Notes: a model not told the origin generated them from the letters alone. A stretch of 64,000 bases of DNA from Drosophila miranda (GCF_003369915.1 NW_022881603.1:44021723-44085722); one strand, 5' to 3'; positions 36,305-47,946 are shown, numbered from the stretch's first letter. Numbers and translations are program-made.

Positions 36305-36385
36305 TTGGGCTTGCATAGCCTAACCTTTAATATAGTTTGCTTTAAGTATAAAATAAGTTGTAAATACGAGCAATTAAATGGAATT

Positions 36386-37500
36386 AAAACGAGGGGGAAC
36401 GTTGTGAGTTGCTGCGGACACCGCAACTCTACAGTTATACCCGATACTTAGTCAGTATGGCTCTGCTCCGGCAGACGCCGCTAATATTGAACGACACGAC
36501 AAAGAGTGCGTGCGAGAGAGACAGAAAATCAGTCTGAGCGTGACGTCGGGCGCTGCGTAGCCACTGCAAATTGATTTGTTCCTATTGGCTATAAAAATGA
36601 TCTGATCTGATCCAGATTCAGCAATCTGATAGATATGGTCATTATCTATGATTTAGTTTTCTCGAATGTGCAATATTGTGGATGCAACAGATTTTCGTCC
36701 TTTGTGTGGGCGGAAGGGGGTGGGGCGAAATTTTGAGATATACGTTTTATAGTGAGATCTAACAGGAGTGCGGATACCAAATTTGGTTACTCTAGCGTTA
36801 ATAGTCTCTGAGATTTGTGAATATCCCCAGATTTTCGTCCTTTGCGGGGGCGGAAAGGGTTGTGGCGAAATTTTGAAACAAACTCGTCTCGGTCCGATAT
36901 GTTTGGAGGGTGGATACCAAATTTGGTTGCTCTAGCTTTTATAGTCTCTGAGATCTAGGCGCTAATGTTTTACTCTAAGCAAAGCCGCCTATGCTACGTG
37001 TGTGTTAGAGAGAGACAGGGCGAGAAAAAATGAAATTGTTTTCTTGATGCTGGCTATAATAATAATACGATCCAATTTAGATTCCGCAGTCTTAAAGATA
37101 TGGTCATTCTCTACAATTCTATTTTTGGTTTTCTCATATCTTTAAAATTGTGGATGCCACAGACTTTCGTCCTTTGTGGGGCGGAAGTGGGCGGGGCGAA
37201 GTTCTGAAATATTTTTGTAGCAGTGACATATCACAGAAGTCTGGATCCAAAACATCGTTGCTCTAGCTCTTATAGTCTTTGAGCACTAGGCGATGAAGGG
37301 GACGGACAGACGGACGGACGGACAGACGGACAGACGGACAGACAGACAGACAGACAGGGCCCAATCGACTCGGCTATTGATGCTGATCAAGAATATATAT
37401 ACTTTATGGGGTCGGAAACGATTCCTTCTGGACGTTACACACATCCACTTTTACCACAAATCTAATATACCCCAATACTCATTTTGAGTATCGGGTATAA
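36386..37500. mobile_element. DINE-1/mini-me-like element F (retro-linked subtype)
   Basis: Starts exactly where RA copy 1 ends. Subtype markers: 'gcggacaccgcaactctacagtt', 'ctgctccgg', 'gtgggcgg'. It has the longest GGAC/AGAC tract (~37302-37357). It ends CGGGTATAA plus an A run, directly followed by a shu fragment. Confidence 0.75.
37302..37357 (+). repeat. GGAC/AGAC microsatellite in DINE F
   Basis: About 14 tetranucleotides of GGAC/AGAC, the complement of the GTCY repeats typical of mini-me/DINE-1. Shorter versions occur at ~9722-9757, ~47657-47691 and ~53640-53685. Confidence 0.85.
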
Positions 37501-37505
37501 AAAAA

Positions 37506-37607
37506 ATGCATGTGCATGTCTAATGCCTTGGGGTAAACTATTGCAAACTTGTCCCGATCCACAGCGGCCATTGACGCGAAGGCATCTGAGTCCCCGATCA
37601 ATGTGAA
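37506..37607 (-). pseudogene. shu: 102-bp shu fragment between DINE F and RA copy 2
   Basis: Matches the exon-1 segment for residues ~182-215 of Shutdown (compare 1681-1785). It starts at ATGCATGTGC and breaks at 'caatgtgaa', where RA copy 2 begins. An identical fragment with the same junctions is at 47845-47946. Confidence 0.85.
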
Positions 37608-37973
37608 CGGTCTGCTCGGGCCAGGAGTCCAGAGTAAAGCTCAGTAGGCATCGCGCCCATAGGGTAAGTATGGGTGGATGTACGCTCGCTTACCGTTGAT
37701 CACTCTCTCTTTGAGTTATAGCCAGTCACTTCACTCAGTGGCTGCTACCGCCGACGCGGAAGAAAAGAACCGCCAGCCTGGATCGGAGGCGGGCACAACG
37801 AGGTGGAGCTCGACCTGCCCTGATAGCCAGAACGGTACCTCGTCAGCCCAGGGCCTATTCCACCCCCGGCGGCTCCGCAGACACACGGAGCGCGGCGCAA
37901 ACACAGGAGCAACGGAGGCGCGCGACCGACCCGGGTTTTTTCACACTCAGTGTGAAACACACAGATAGAGAAG

Positions 37974-39291
37974 ATGACTGAGGACGCAGTCTTTGGTAGG
38001 CGCAACGCCCTTACCAGATCCCCACCACCGTCAGCACCTGCGAAAGCTCAGGGCTCGAGCATGTTCAAGCCCGGCCCGGGTGGCAAAGAGAAGGAGCGAC
38101 CGCACTCTGACCCATTAGAGCTGCTAAAAAACCTGGGTACTCGGGCCAATGAGCTGGTCAAGAGGATGAACGACCAGCGGCATGTGGACAACGTGATGAA
38201 AGATTTAGCCCTGAGAGTGGTAACCCTTCAGGCCCTGGTGGTCAACAATTTCGAGAAGCTGCACACCAGGACAATTGAGACCGCCACTACTGGTACCCAA
38301 ACAGCTGCGAAGGCGCCGCACACCGGCTCAAAGAGGCTGAGCGAGTCGCCTCAAATGGCTGCGGAGCCCACAAAGAGGCAGAGAGGCACAAAGCTTCAAC
38401 AAGCGTCGACCCAGCTCAAACCGCCGGCGCAGTCCCAGGATGAACTAACCCCCTCGGGTACAGTGGACCATGGTGCCACCCCAGCCGCTAAGAAACAGCT
38501 CAAGTGGCAGCAGGTGGGCCCTAGGGTAAGGAAAAAAAGGGAGCCCCGTGAGCGCGAGCCAAGGCCAGACGCAATAATCATTCAACCCCAGGGCGAGCTT
38601 AGCTATAGCGACATCCTCCGTATGGTCACCAGGCGCCAGGATGGCAAGCGACCTTCAGGAGGTAGGGGATAATGTTAACAGAATCCGGAGGACGGCAAAG
38701 GGCGAGCTGCTGCTCGAGCTCAACGGCGCCAGCAAAAGCAACACATCTAAGCTCAAGGAGGATATCAGCGCGGCACTGGGACTGCAGACGGGCATCAGGG
38801 CGGTGTCAGAAGAACTCTGCGTGGAGGTCAGGGATCTCGACAGCCTGGTCGAGAAGGAGGACATCGCAGCAGCGATAGCTGCATCGATAGACGCCCCCAG
38901 CGTGGACACCAGCACCATTAAAAGCCTGAGGCCATCGTTCGCTGGTACGCAACTGGCAGTTGTGTGCCTGCCGCCCGTGCAGGCAAGAGCCCTGCTCATG
39001 GTGGGGAAACTTAAAGTCGGATGGACAAGCTGTAGGATCCGGGAGCGGACAGCTCAACGACGATGCTACAGGTGTCTGGAGTTTGGGCATCTAGCAATCA
39101 GGTGCAAGAGCGCGGTGGATCGCACCGGATGCTGCCTCAGATGCGGCGTGAACGGGCACAAGGCGGCAACCTGTCAAAGCGATCCGCGGTGTTTCATCTG
39201 CACCGCTAACAACAGCAATGAGACGAACCATTATGCGGGTAGCAGGAGATGTCCAGCAGCCAGGAGCGTGCCCAGCTTGCCGGCCCAATAA
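37974..39291 (+). pseudogene. RA copy 2 ORF1, single shared frameshift
   Basis: Best-preserved ORF1: 232 codons (37974-38672), then the +1-frame continuation (38641-39291) with three CCHC knuckles. The only break is the +1 shift at ~38634-38655, seen in all three RA copies. A coiled-coil-like segment (LLKNLGTRANELVKRMND) and basic Lys/Arg stretches precede it. The stop overlaps the ORF2 ATG as TAATG (39289-39293). Confidence 0.82.
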
Positions 39292-40936
39292 TGAAGGTTA
39301 TGCAGCTCAACCTCAACCACTGCGCTGCGGCTCAAGACCTGCTGAGCCAATCCATAAGAGAATTGTCTATTGACCTCGCCATCCTCAGCGAGCCATATCA
39401 AACTAGGGAGTCCCCTGGGTTCATCTTGGATGCCACCAAAAAGGCCGCGATATGGCTATGCGGGGCCCCGCCATTGCAGCTTTCCCTCTCAAGCGCTGCT
39501 GCTGGGTTTGTGCGCGCCAAGGTCGGAGGTGTGTGGATATACAGCGTCTACCTTGCCCCAAGCCTGACGCTCTCCGAGTTCGCAGGTACTCTAGACAACC
39601 TAGCGGCTGATGCTAGAGGACGTCACCCAGTAGCCATTGGAGGGGACTTCAACGCGTGGGCTGAGGAGTGGGGAAGAGTGGCGACGAATGCGAGAGGTAG
39701 AGCTCTGCTGGAGATCATTGCGCCCCTGGACATCGCGCTCCTCAACGAGGGAAACCAGCATACCTTCTCCAGAGCAGGAATAGGATCGGTCATCGACCTT
39801 ACATTTGACAGCAGCTCACTTTTAAATTCATCAGGCTGGAGCATCAGCAACATCTACACAGGGAGCGACCACAGGGCAATTATATGGGACAGAGGCCAAC
39901 AGACGTCTAGCGTAGAGACAGCTGCGCCCAGATAGAGATGCTATCGCGCCGAAACGCTCAATACGGCCATGTTCATGGAGCTTATGTCCAACCTCACGGC
40001 AAATGGAAATTCTGAATGCATGGCCAACCATGTCATGGAGCATCTGGAGGCAGCATGCACTGCCACCATGGCGCAGAGGAAGCACTACGGTCGCCACCAC
40101 CAACCTGTGTTCTGGGGGGACGAGGACATTGCCGCGCGACGCCGGGAATGCAACCGAGCTCGACGCCGCTACCAGCGCTCGCGCGGAAGCACTGCCTTTC
40201 CGCAATGGCAAACCACGTTTAGGGACTGCAGAAGGGCCCTCAAGGCGGCCATTAGGGATAGCAAGCGCCAGTGCTTTCTCAAGCTATGCGACTCTGCGGA
40301 GCAGGACCCATGGGGAAGGGCGTACAAGTTGGTGACGAACAAACTTTGCGCCAAAAGGCAGGCACCCCCATCGGACCCCGACACGACAAGATCCATCGTG
40401 GAGGAACTCTTTCCGCACAGGGCTGACCACATCGGGGATGTCCGTTGCCTAACACTGCAACCGCACAGTCAGGCACACATCGAGGAGGTGTCACTCGAGG
40501 AAGTCGGACGCGCAGCCAGGAGCATCAGCCCGAACAAGGCTCCCGGGCCGGACTCTATCCCGAACAGAGCCCTCTTGCTCGCCCTCTCCACGCGTCCGGA
40601 CATCTTTGCGAAGCTGCTAAATCAGTGCCTTCGGGAAGGAGTGTTCCCTATAAGGTGGAAAATACAGAAGCTAGTGCTTATTCCCAAGCCAGGCAAGCCG
40701 CCGGGGACAGCGTCGTCGTATAGGCCTATTTGCCTGATCGACACCGCGGTCAACACGGCGAGGTGGAGCTGCATCCTAAGGGCGCTGGAGAGTTTCGACA
40801 CACCCAGGTACCTGCAGCGGATGGTACAAAGCTACCTTGAGAGAAGGCTGCTTTTGTACGACACGCAGGCTGGCACGGAGGAATACGAGGTATCGGCAGG
40901 CGTCCCGCAGGGTTCAGTGCTTGGCCCCACTCTGTG
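39291..40936 (+). pseudogene. RA copy 2 ORF2, truncated
   Basis: Endonuclease domain intact up to TAG at 39933-39935 (same codon as in copy 1). The frame is then open from 39969 through the linker and RT start, with the same 219-nt deletion of YGFR and motif A at ~40748. The reading frame ends in spacer sequence just past VLGPTLW. Confidence 0.82.
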
Positions 40937-41400
40937 GAGGGAAACAAGGATGATAGTTTTCCCACGGATTTGATAACCGTTACGGGCACCGAAGGCGAAT
41001 TCCCACCTGTTCAATGAATCTACCTCCTCTTGCATTTACGGCATTAATTATTGTAAAATTAACCCGGCCAAATAGAGGGGCACCCGCCGCTATCAGCGAT
41101 TCATTTCAAAAACGCAATCAAATTTGAATTTTGAGTCTTTGTCTCCGGGCGGTCACGAGCCCTATGTCATCAAAAGAGTCTGCGAGACTCAACGCGCAGC
41201 ACCAAACAGGTCTCTCCACAAAAATCGGAAATTTGTGAATTTTGTTGAGCAAGCAGTCCACACTTAAATAAACTGCTTGCATTAACATACCCTTTTGGTC
41301 AATTTAAAACTAGCCGGCAAAATTTTTTTAAATTTTTAATTAAATTTGAGTTTTCACTCCATTCAATCCAGTCATAATTCCATTTTCGTGGTTTAAAATG
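40937..41400. other. Right part of the unit spacer upstream of U7
   Basis: Only the last ~460 bp of the spacer, from 'gggaaacaaggatg', including the ~237-bp block; the left ~800 bp were lost at the RA copy 2 fusion. The DINE and most of the spacer are therefore missing in front of U7. Confidence 0.6.
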
Positions 41401-41698
41401 TGTGTGTTAATTGTTGATAGTACAAAAACTGTTTATGACTTCGTACGAAAACATTTGCGTGGGATCCGCGCGTAACAGCCTTCTGCTGGTGTCACACGGG
41501 CCACTTGACGGTGCTGTAACTGCATCGCCTCTTGAAAGATGCAGTCATTGCATGTCAACGTCCAACGTAAAGATAGCAGCTAAAATGAGACTTAAATTGT
41601 TCTTTATTCTGTTGTTGATTATTCTAGCAATGGTTTTATTTATGACGAAAGTCAGTGCCAAACGATGGGCTGATGGAGTAGATGAAGTGTGTGCCTAA
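41401..41698 (+). CDS. Micropeptide gene, U7, upstream part split by a TE fragment
   Basis: The first ATG (41398-41400) and N-terminal codons are separated from the rest by a ~110-bp insert at 41458-41567. The hydrophobic 37-codon frame from the internal ATG at 41585 stays open to TAA at 41696-41698, with one tail change (DGVDG to DGVDE). If functional here, translation must start at the internal Met. Confidence 0.5.
41458..41567 (+). mobile_element. 3'-end fragment of the U1-type non-LTR element
   Basis: Reverse complement of ~3064-3168: 'gggatccgcgcgtaacagcc' to 'gcatgtcaacgtcc'. It is a heavily 5'-truncated insertion that replaces 'gaac' of the target. No clear target duplication or A tail. 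Confidence 0.75.
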
Positions 41699-41893
41699 TC
41701 ACTTTTTATAGTGTTAAATTATACCAATAAAGATGATGTAGCAAGCTTAGCGATAGTTGATTTAAACAAGTAAATTCATTATTTTTGAGATACCAGCTGA
41801 TCTCAAAGCGAGAGCTCCGAAACTGAGGTTTGCACATACCTATCTATCAAATGTAGACCTCAAAGTATTATAATTCAACTAACAATTCCACAG

Positions 41894-42241
41894 CCCAAGC
41901 GTACCAAGAGTTATATTGATGAGGTATACCGACTTTTAGAGGAAAAGCCAGGGGTTGAAGAAATATTAATCATGAATCGTTCCGGTGTGCCGATCAAAAC
42001 GTCAATGGAACGCCAAGACGCACTTCAACATGCCTGTCTTTATGAGAATTTGCGTGAAAAGTGTCAGGCATTTCTATCAAAAATGGAGCCACCACAGCTC
42101 CTGACCATGTTGCGAGTCCGTATCAGATTCCACGAGGTCCTGCTAACACCTGATGGCAAGATAACCGTTTTGGTAGTGCAAAATCCAAAGGATACACATC
42201 TTAAGGTTGAGGATCTAAATCGACATTCCTCCAATTTTTAA
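41894..42241 (+). pseudogene. Roadblock-family gene, U7, start exon and branch point damaged
   Basis: Exon 2 is open; one change, T51I (internal-Met numbering, R-T-R to R-I-R). The exon-1 ATG is deleted as in U4. A further 8-nt deletion just before exon 2 ('ctaacaattcc') removes the branch-point-like CTAAT. Confidence 0.7.
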
Positions 42242-42625
42242 ATAATTGCTCCTACATATATCTACGTTGTTAGTCATCCAACTTCTTACACGTAAAACAT
42301 TCTTCTCACTTTGTACACAGCCCAAACACAACAAACTGTTCATTTATGTGACTACCTGAATATAAATTAAATCAAATAAGTAATAAATAGTCCTCCCAGC
42401 TTCAGCTTAAAAACAAAATATATTCAAAAAACAGATGACATTTTCTGACCAACAGAAAGTAAATATATTCTTGTACTCGTATTTATAAAACACATTTCAT
42501 TTTCATACTCTTCAGTATGTACAACATAAACGTTAAGTTCTTCTAGAACTAATGTAAAATATTGAATTTGGTTGTCTGTTGTTTATTTAAATGGATTAAT
42601 CCTTCAATGGGAAACAGTGCCCGAA

Positions 42626-43361
42626 TCAGTGCAGATTTAGCTTGGACAACGTCAAGTCATTCTCGTCAATAGGGGACACCGTTAGTTTCATTTTGTGCTC
42701 CTTGGCCATTTTGGATAACATTACAATGTCCGAGTTTTTATAGGCATCCCGCAAAAGTGCCACCGACGATTTTTCGGAAGTCTCAAGCTCCTTCACAAGT
42801 TCTTCAACACTGGGATTACATTTGGTTTCATCCTTTACTTCTTTAAACTTCTGGCCTGACAACGCACGAGTACAAATGTCCTGAGATGCCTCTTTGTATT
42901 TTTTGATTTTCTGTCCTGGTCAGTAATCTTAGCACTGATCTCATTGTTATCGGGCTGCTTGGCTTGAGCCTGCATAAAAATACACCGAGCATCCTTATAT
43001 TCGCCTAAGGCGGACAGGGCGCAACCTTCCTGGTAGAGGGCCTTACAGGGCCTTAGAGGGCTTATTTTCAGTGAGACGCCGCAAGGCTTTCATCGTAATG
43101 CACACGCGTTTGGGATTATGCAATTTATTGTAGCAGATCATCAAGTTTTGCTGGAAAAGTTAAAAAAAAACACATAAGTGGGGATGAGCCACGACGCTAC
43201 AAGTTGCATAGTTACATTGAGAGTGATCAACAGAGCGATTTGCTTGCGCTCATCCTCATCATTGGCTAGACGGCAATAGTTTAGAGAGCTTACGGCCCGC
43301 TCGAAGGCAGTGACGGCGTTGCGGTAGCGAAAGCGCTTCACACAGTCCTTGCCATGCATGT
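42626..43361 (-). pseudogene. shu: Shutdown-like gene, U7, 5' part replaced by RB
   Basis: Only the TPR part of exon 1, the intron, and exon 2 remain. Homology ends at 'gccatgcatgt' (43361). The 7-nt duplication (~43040) and a 1-nt deletion at ~42911 break exon 2. The missing stretch resumes as the 102-bp fragment at 47845, so RB and DINE G sit inside this shu copy. Confidence 0.82.
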
Positions 43362-43581
43362 CCATGTGCACATTGCGCCAAACTGCCACAGTGCGGTGGA
43401 CCGAACTGGGTGCTGCATTCGCTGCGGCGTCAATGGGCACAAGATAGCAGACTGTCCAAACAAGGCAACCTGCTTCGTCTGCGCCGGGAGAGGCCGAGAG
43501 GACAGAGGCCATCAATCGGGAAGCCGGCAGTGTCCCTTCTCGAAGCTAGGAGAGGTAGCCGGAACAAGAGGATGGAAGTGA
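43362..43581 (+). pseudogene. RB ORF1 C-terminal remnant (zinc knuckles)
   Basis: Keeps the end of knuckle 1 (HIAPNC), then CCIRCGVNGHKIADC and CFVCAGRG. Stop TGA at 43579-43581 overlaps the ORF2 ATG at 43572 by 10 nt, unlike the TAATG of RA. Confidence 0.8.
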
Positions 43582-46570
43582 TCCAGCTCAATCTGAATCA
43601 CTGTAGGGCCGCACAGGACCTGCTCCTGCAGACGGTGAGAGAACTCAAATCGGACCTGGCCATACTCAGCGAGTCGTACAAATCAGGTGACAACGAATCC
43701 TGGGCGACCGACAGAACAGGGAAGGCATCCCTGTGGGCATGTGGAGGCGATCCCTGCAAACTCAGCAATGTGCTGGCAGGAGACGGATTTGTGCGCGCGA
43801 GAGCTGGCAACCTATGGGTATACAGCTGCTACCTAGCGCCCAGTCTACCCCTCGAGTCCTTCGCCCGAATCATTGAGGAACTAGCTGAAGACGCAAGAAA
43901 CCGCGGGGCAGTCCTAATCGCCGGGGACTTCAACGCGTGGGCACACGAGTGGGGCTGTCAAGTCACCAACGTAAGAGGCCGAATCCTGCTAGAAACTTTA
44001 GCATCGCTAGACCTAGCGCTACTGAACGAGGGCTCCCAGCAAACCTTCTGCAGGGGTAGCGCTGGGTCAATCATTGACCTAACGTTCGCGAGCCCGTCGC
44101 AGCTGCGCAATGCAAGGTGGCGAATAGGAGACGTGTACACCGGAAGCGACCACGAAGCCATAGTATGCACCATTGGCGAACGCCCCAGACCCAGTAGATC
44201 AAGCGCGAGCAGCAAAGCCTACATCGTGGACACGCTCAACACCAGCGCTCTGGCTAGAAGCCTCGAGACGTGGGAGGCCCTCGGGAACACAAGTGCCAAC
44301 GAATCGGCCAACCAGCTCGCCTTGCGAATGGAGGAGGCCTGTGACAGGAGCATGAGACAGCGGAAGCCATTCATGCGGCACCACGAGCCAATCGTGTGGT
44401 GGAACGCTGACATCGACAGGCTCCGGACAACGTGTCTAAGGGCCAGATGGGCTATGCAGAGAGCGCGACGCACGACTCGGTTCGTCACAACGCATGAGGA
44501 GTATAGGACCGCCAGGAAGGCACTGAAGCATGCAATTCGGAGCAGCAAGCGGGAATGCTCTCTCCAGCTCTGCGACACAGCGGAACAAGACCCCTGGGGC
44601 AGGGCTTACAACATCGTTATGAAGCGGCTAAGTGCCGGGAGCAAGGCGCCAACGGACCCCAGCACCCTCGAGGACATAGTGCACACCCTGTTCCCCAGCG
44701 AGCAACAGAGGCGTCCAGGCCCCTTAGAAAGCTACGCACCGATCACGGGCATCGAAATGATCACGGAAGTGGAGATCCTGGAGGCCGGTAGGAGCCTGCC
44801 CAGCAAAAAAGCCCCAGGCCCGGATGCAATCCCAAATAGGGCTTTAAAACTGGCATTGGCACTACAGCCATCCGCCTTCGCCGAGGTCTTCAATAAGTGT
44901 CTGCTAGAAGGTACCTTCCCCGATAGGTGGAAGATTCAAAAGCTACTGCTGCTCAACAAGCCAGGAAAAGCACCAGGCGAGCCTTTCTCGTACAGACCAA
45001 TTTGTCTCCTGGACAACGCGGGGAAGGTATGCGAAAAGCTCATTGCACGTAGGCTCAGCCGTGCCATTGAAGATGCCGGCGGCTTGTCGCCCAACCAGTA
45101 TGGCTTCCGGAAAGGCAGATCAACCCTGGATGCCATTGGCATAGTCCCCAACATAGCGTAGAATGCAATAAGTGGGACCCGCTGGAGAGCGGGCCAAAAG
45201 CAGTACTGCCTGCTGGTTACCCTGGATATAAAAAACGCTTTCAACTCTACGGACTGGGGTAAAACGATGGAAGCCCTACGGAGGCTACGGATTCCGGAAT
45301 ACCTCCTGAGAATAGTGGACAGCTCAGTGGACCTCAGTGAGAGGGTGCTGCTGTACGAGACGAGCGAAGGGATAATATCATATAGAGGACTGCTGGAGTC
45401 CCGCAGGGGTCGGTGCTGGGGCCGCTCCTGTGGAATACGATGTATGATGGAGTTCTGCGACTGAACCTTCCCGAGGGCACTACGGTCGTCGGGTTTGCCG
45501 ATGACGTCGCCATCGTAGTGGTAGCCAAGGACCTTGCAGCAGTTGAAGCAGCTGCAAACGGGGCAATCCGTGCCGTGGAGACGTGGCGCGCTATAGCGGG
45601 ATTACAGCTGGCGGCCCACAAGACCGAGGCTGTTCTGATTAGCAGCAGGAAGAAGGTGGAGACGGCCCGAGTGTCGGTCGGCGGACACGACATTACTTCG
45701 CAAAGGGCTCTTAAATACCTAGGAGTAATGCTGGACACTAGGCTTTCATTTAGAGAGCACTTGGAGTACGCCAACACAAAGGCCGCACAGACTTGCCGAG
45801 CACTCTCGCGAATCCTGCTCAACACCAGGGGGCCAAAGCAAGCAAGGAGGAAGCTGATCACCAGCGTCGTCTCCTCTCAGCTCCTGTATGCTGCCGCAGT
45901 GTGGTCCAAAGCGACGAAGGTGCCGAGCTATATGCGAGGAGTCGAAGCAACGCACCGCTTATGTGCCATCAGGATCGCTTGCGCGTTTAGAACCATATCT
46001 GACGACGCAGCACTGGTCATCGCGGGACTAGTCCCAATAGCAGAGCAAGCGAGGGAAAGGGCCGAGGAGTACGAGCTATCTCGCAGGGACACCCACAATC
46101 CTCCCACCGGAGTCGAGAGAGAATCACCCAGGCACGAGACCGCCAGGAGGTGGCAGATGAAGTGGGATTCCTCGACTAAAGGACGCTGGACCCACCAGCT
46201 GATTCCGGATATCAAGCTGAGGTTGGAGAGGAAGCACGGACAGGTGGACTTCCACCTCACTCAGATGCTGAGCGGCCACGGATGCTTCAGATCGTACCTG
46301 AAGCGGTTTGGACACGAAACGGAGGACTGGTGCCCATCATGTGGTCGAGGTATCGTGGAGGACGCTCACCACGTCTTCTTTGAATGCCACCGTTTCGAGT
46401 ACGAGAGGCGCCAGCTAGAGGATGAGCTAGCCACCAGCATTAGCGTCGGAGGGATCGTGCCGCTCATGGTAGCGAATCCCAAGGCGTGGGATGCCACCAC
46501 TAGGTTCGCCGCCACTATAATGCGGAAACTACGGAGAGCGGAGAGGGAAAGGAAAGTGTCGGAGGAGTAA
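43572..46570 (+). pseudogene. RB ORF2 (endonuclease-reverse transcriptase), near-intact but broken
   Basis: Domains in order: AP endonuclease (QLNLNHC, LSESY, AGDFNAW, IIDLTF, GSDHEAI; first ~230 aa), linker, RT (KKAPGPDAIPN, YGFRKGRST, LDIKNAFN, VPQGSVLGP, VGFADDVAIVV), then GRWTHQLIP, GHGCF and CPSCGRGIVEDAHHVFFEC. Two lesions only: TAG at 45159-45161 and a 1-nt frameshift at ~45390-45400. Motif A and the FADD box both remain, so this is the youngest-looking retroelement here. Total ~1000 codons. Confidence 0.87.
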
Positions 46571-46580
46571 GGAGGAACGG

Positions 46581-46616
46581 CTGTGCGAAGCAATGCTTTG
46601 CGGCCGTACCGCATAG
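46581..46616 (+). promoter_or_regulatory. 3' UTR hairpin of RB
   Basis: CTGTGCG...CGCATAG stem around 'aagcaatgctttgcggccgtac'. Loop and position match the RA hairpin while the stem bases differ on both arms, which points to conserved structure. Confidence 0.5.
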
Positions 46617-46728
46617 CTACGCCCCATTACCCCACCAACAAACCACAGTCCCAGATCCCCACAATTAGTTCCTAACCTTATATAAGAACTAGTATTAAAG
46701 CATAATAAAAGTAATAGAATACAAAAAA

Positions 46729-47839
46729 AAAACGAGGGGGAACGTTGTGAGTTGCTGCGGACACCGCAACTCTACAGTTATACCCGATACTTAGTCAGTA
46801 TGGCTCTCCTCCGGCAGACGCCGCTAATATTGAACGACACGACAAAGAGTGCGTGCGAGAGAGACAGAAAATCAGTCTGAGCGTGACGTCGGGCGCTGCG
46901 TAGCCACTGCAAATTAATTTGTTCCTATTGGCTTTAAAAATGATCTTATCTGATCCAGATTCAGCAATCTGATAGCTATGGTCATTATCTATGATTCTGC
47001 GTTTTTAGTTTTCTCGAATGTGCAATATTGTGGATGCAACAGATTTTCGTCCTTTGTGTGGGCGGAAGGGGGGGGGGCGAAATTTTGAGATACACGTTTT
47101 ATAGTAAGATCTAACAGAAGTGCGGATACCAAATTTGGTTACTCTAGCCTTAATAGTCTCTGAGATTTTTGAATATCCCCAGATTTTCGTCCTTTGCGGG
47201 GGCGGAAAGGGGTGTGGCGAAAGTTTGAAACAAACTCGTCTCGGTCCGATATACTAGGAGTGTGGATACCAAATTTGGTTGCTCTAGCTTTTATAGTCTC
47301 TGAGATCTAGGCGCTAATGTTTTACTCTAAGCAAAGCCGCCTATGCTACGTGTGTGTTAGAGAGAGACAGGGCGAGAAAAAATGAAATTGTTTTCTTGAT
47401 GCTGGCTATAATAATAATACGATCCAATTCAGATTCCACAGTCTTAAAGATATGGTCATTCTCTACAATTCTACGTTTTTGGTTTTCTCATATCTTTAAA
47501 ATTGTGGATGCCACAGACTTTCGTCCTTTGTGGGGGCGGAAGTGGGCGGGGCGAAGTTCTGAAATATTTTTGTAGCAGTGACATATCACAGAAGTCTGGG
47601 TCCAAAACATCGTTGCTCTAGCCCTTATAGTCTTTGAGCACTAGGCGCTGAAGGGGACGGACAGACGGACGGACGGACTGACGGACAGACATTCAGGGCT
47701 CAATCGCCTCGGCTATTGATGCTGATCAAGAATATATATACTTTATGGGGTCGGAAACGATTCCTTCTGGACGTTACACACATCCACTTTTACCACAAAT
47801 CTAATATACCCCAATACTCATTTTGAGTATCGGGTATAA
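46729..47839. mobile_element. DINE-1/mini-me-like element G (retro-linked subtype)
   Basis: Starts at the end of RB's A tail. Same subtype as F (ACACCGC, ACAGTT), and like F ends in an A run followed by the 102-bp shu fragment. Confidence 0.75.
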
Positions 47840-47844
47840 AAAAA

Positions 47845-47946
47845 ATGCATGTGCATGTCTAATGCCTTGGGGTAAACTATTGCAAACTTGTCCCGATCCA
47901 CAGCGGCCATTGACGCGAAGGCATCTGAGTCCCCGATCAATGTGAA
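47845..47946 (-). pseudogene. shu: 102-bp shu fragment between DINE G and RA copy 3
   Basis: Continues the shu copy broken at 43361, after the ATGCATGT repeat. Its far end joins RA at the same base as at 37607, so the DINE-shu-RA junction was duplicated as one piece. Confidence 0.85.

Larger units (their letters stand above)
31081..36385 (+). mobile_element. R1-clade non-LTR retrotransposon RA, copy 1
   Basis: Longest RA copy: ~1.1 kb of 5' UTR-like sequence (31081-32222), ORF1, ORF2 and a 3' UTR with a hairpin. R1-clade traits: zinc-knuckle ORF1; AP-endonuclease plus RT in ORF2; no RNase H; and a C-terminal CX2C...HX4C finger after 'GRWTHQLIP' and 'GHGCF'. It is not in 28S rDNA. DINE F follows directly. 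Confidence 0.85.
37608..40936 (+). mobile_element. RA copy 2, truncated at both ends
   Basis: Enters at 'cggtctgctcgggccaggag' (equivalent to 31875 in copy 1) and stops in the RT gene at 'ccccactctgtgga', fused to the unit spacer at 'tgtggagggaaaca'. The 6-bp overlap TGTGGA at the fusion suggests microhomology joining. Confidence 0.85.
43362..46728 (+). mobile_element. R1-clade non-LTR retrotransposon RB, 5'-truncated
   Basis: A second, clearly diverged R1-clade family. It begins within the zinc-knuckle region of ORF1, runs through all of ORF2, has a 3' UTR with hairpin and ends with an A8 tail. The 8-bp ATGCATGT at 43354-43361 and 47845-47852 is a candidate target-site duplication around RB plus DINE G. 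Confidence 0.85.

Noticed and set aside
31081..36385. R1 element inserted in 28S rDNA
   Set aside because: The clade matches R1, but no rRNA sequence flanks either end; neighbours are the shu flank and a DINE.
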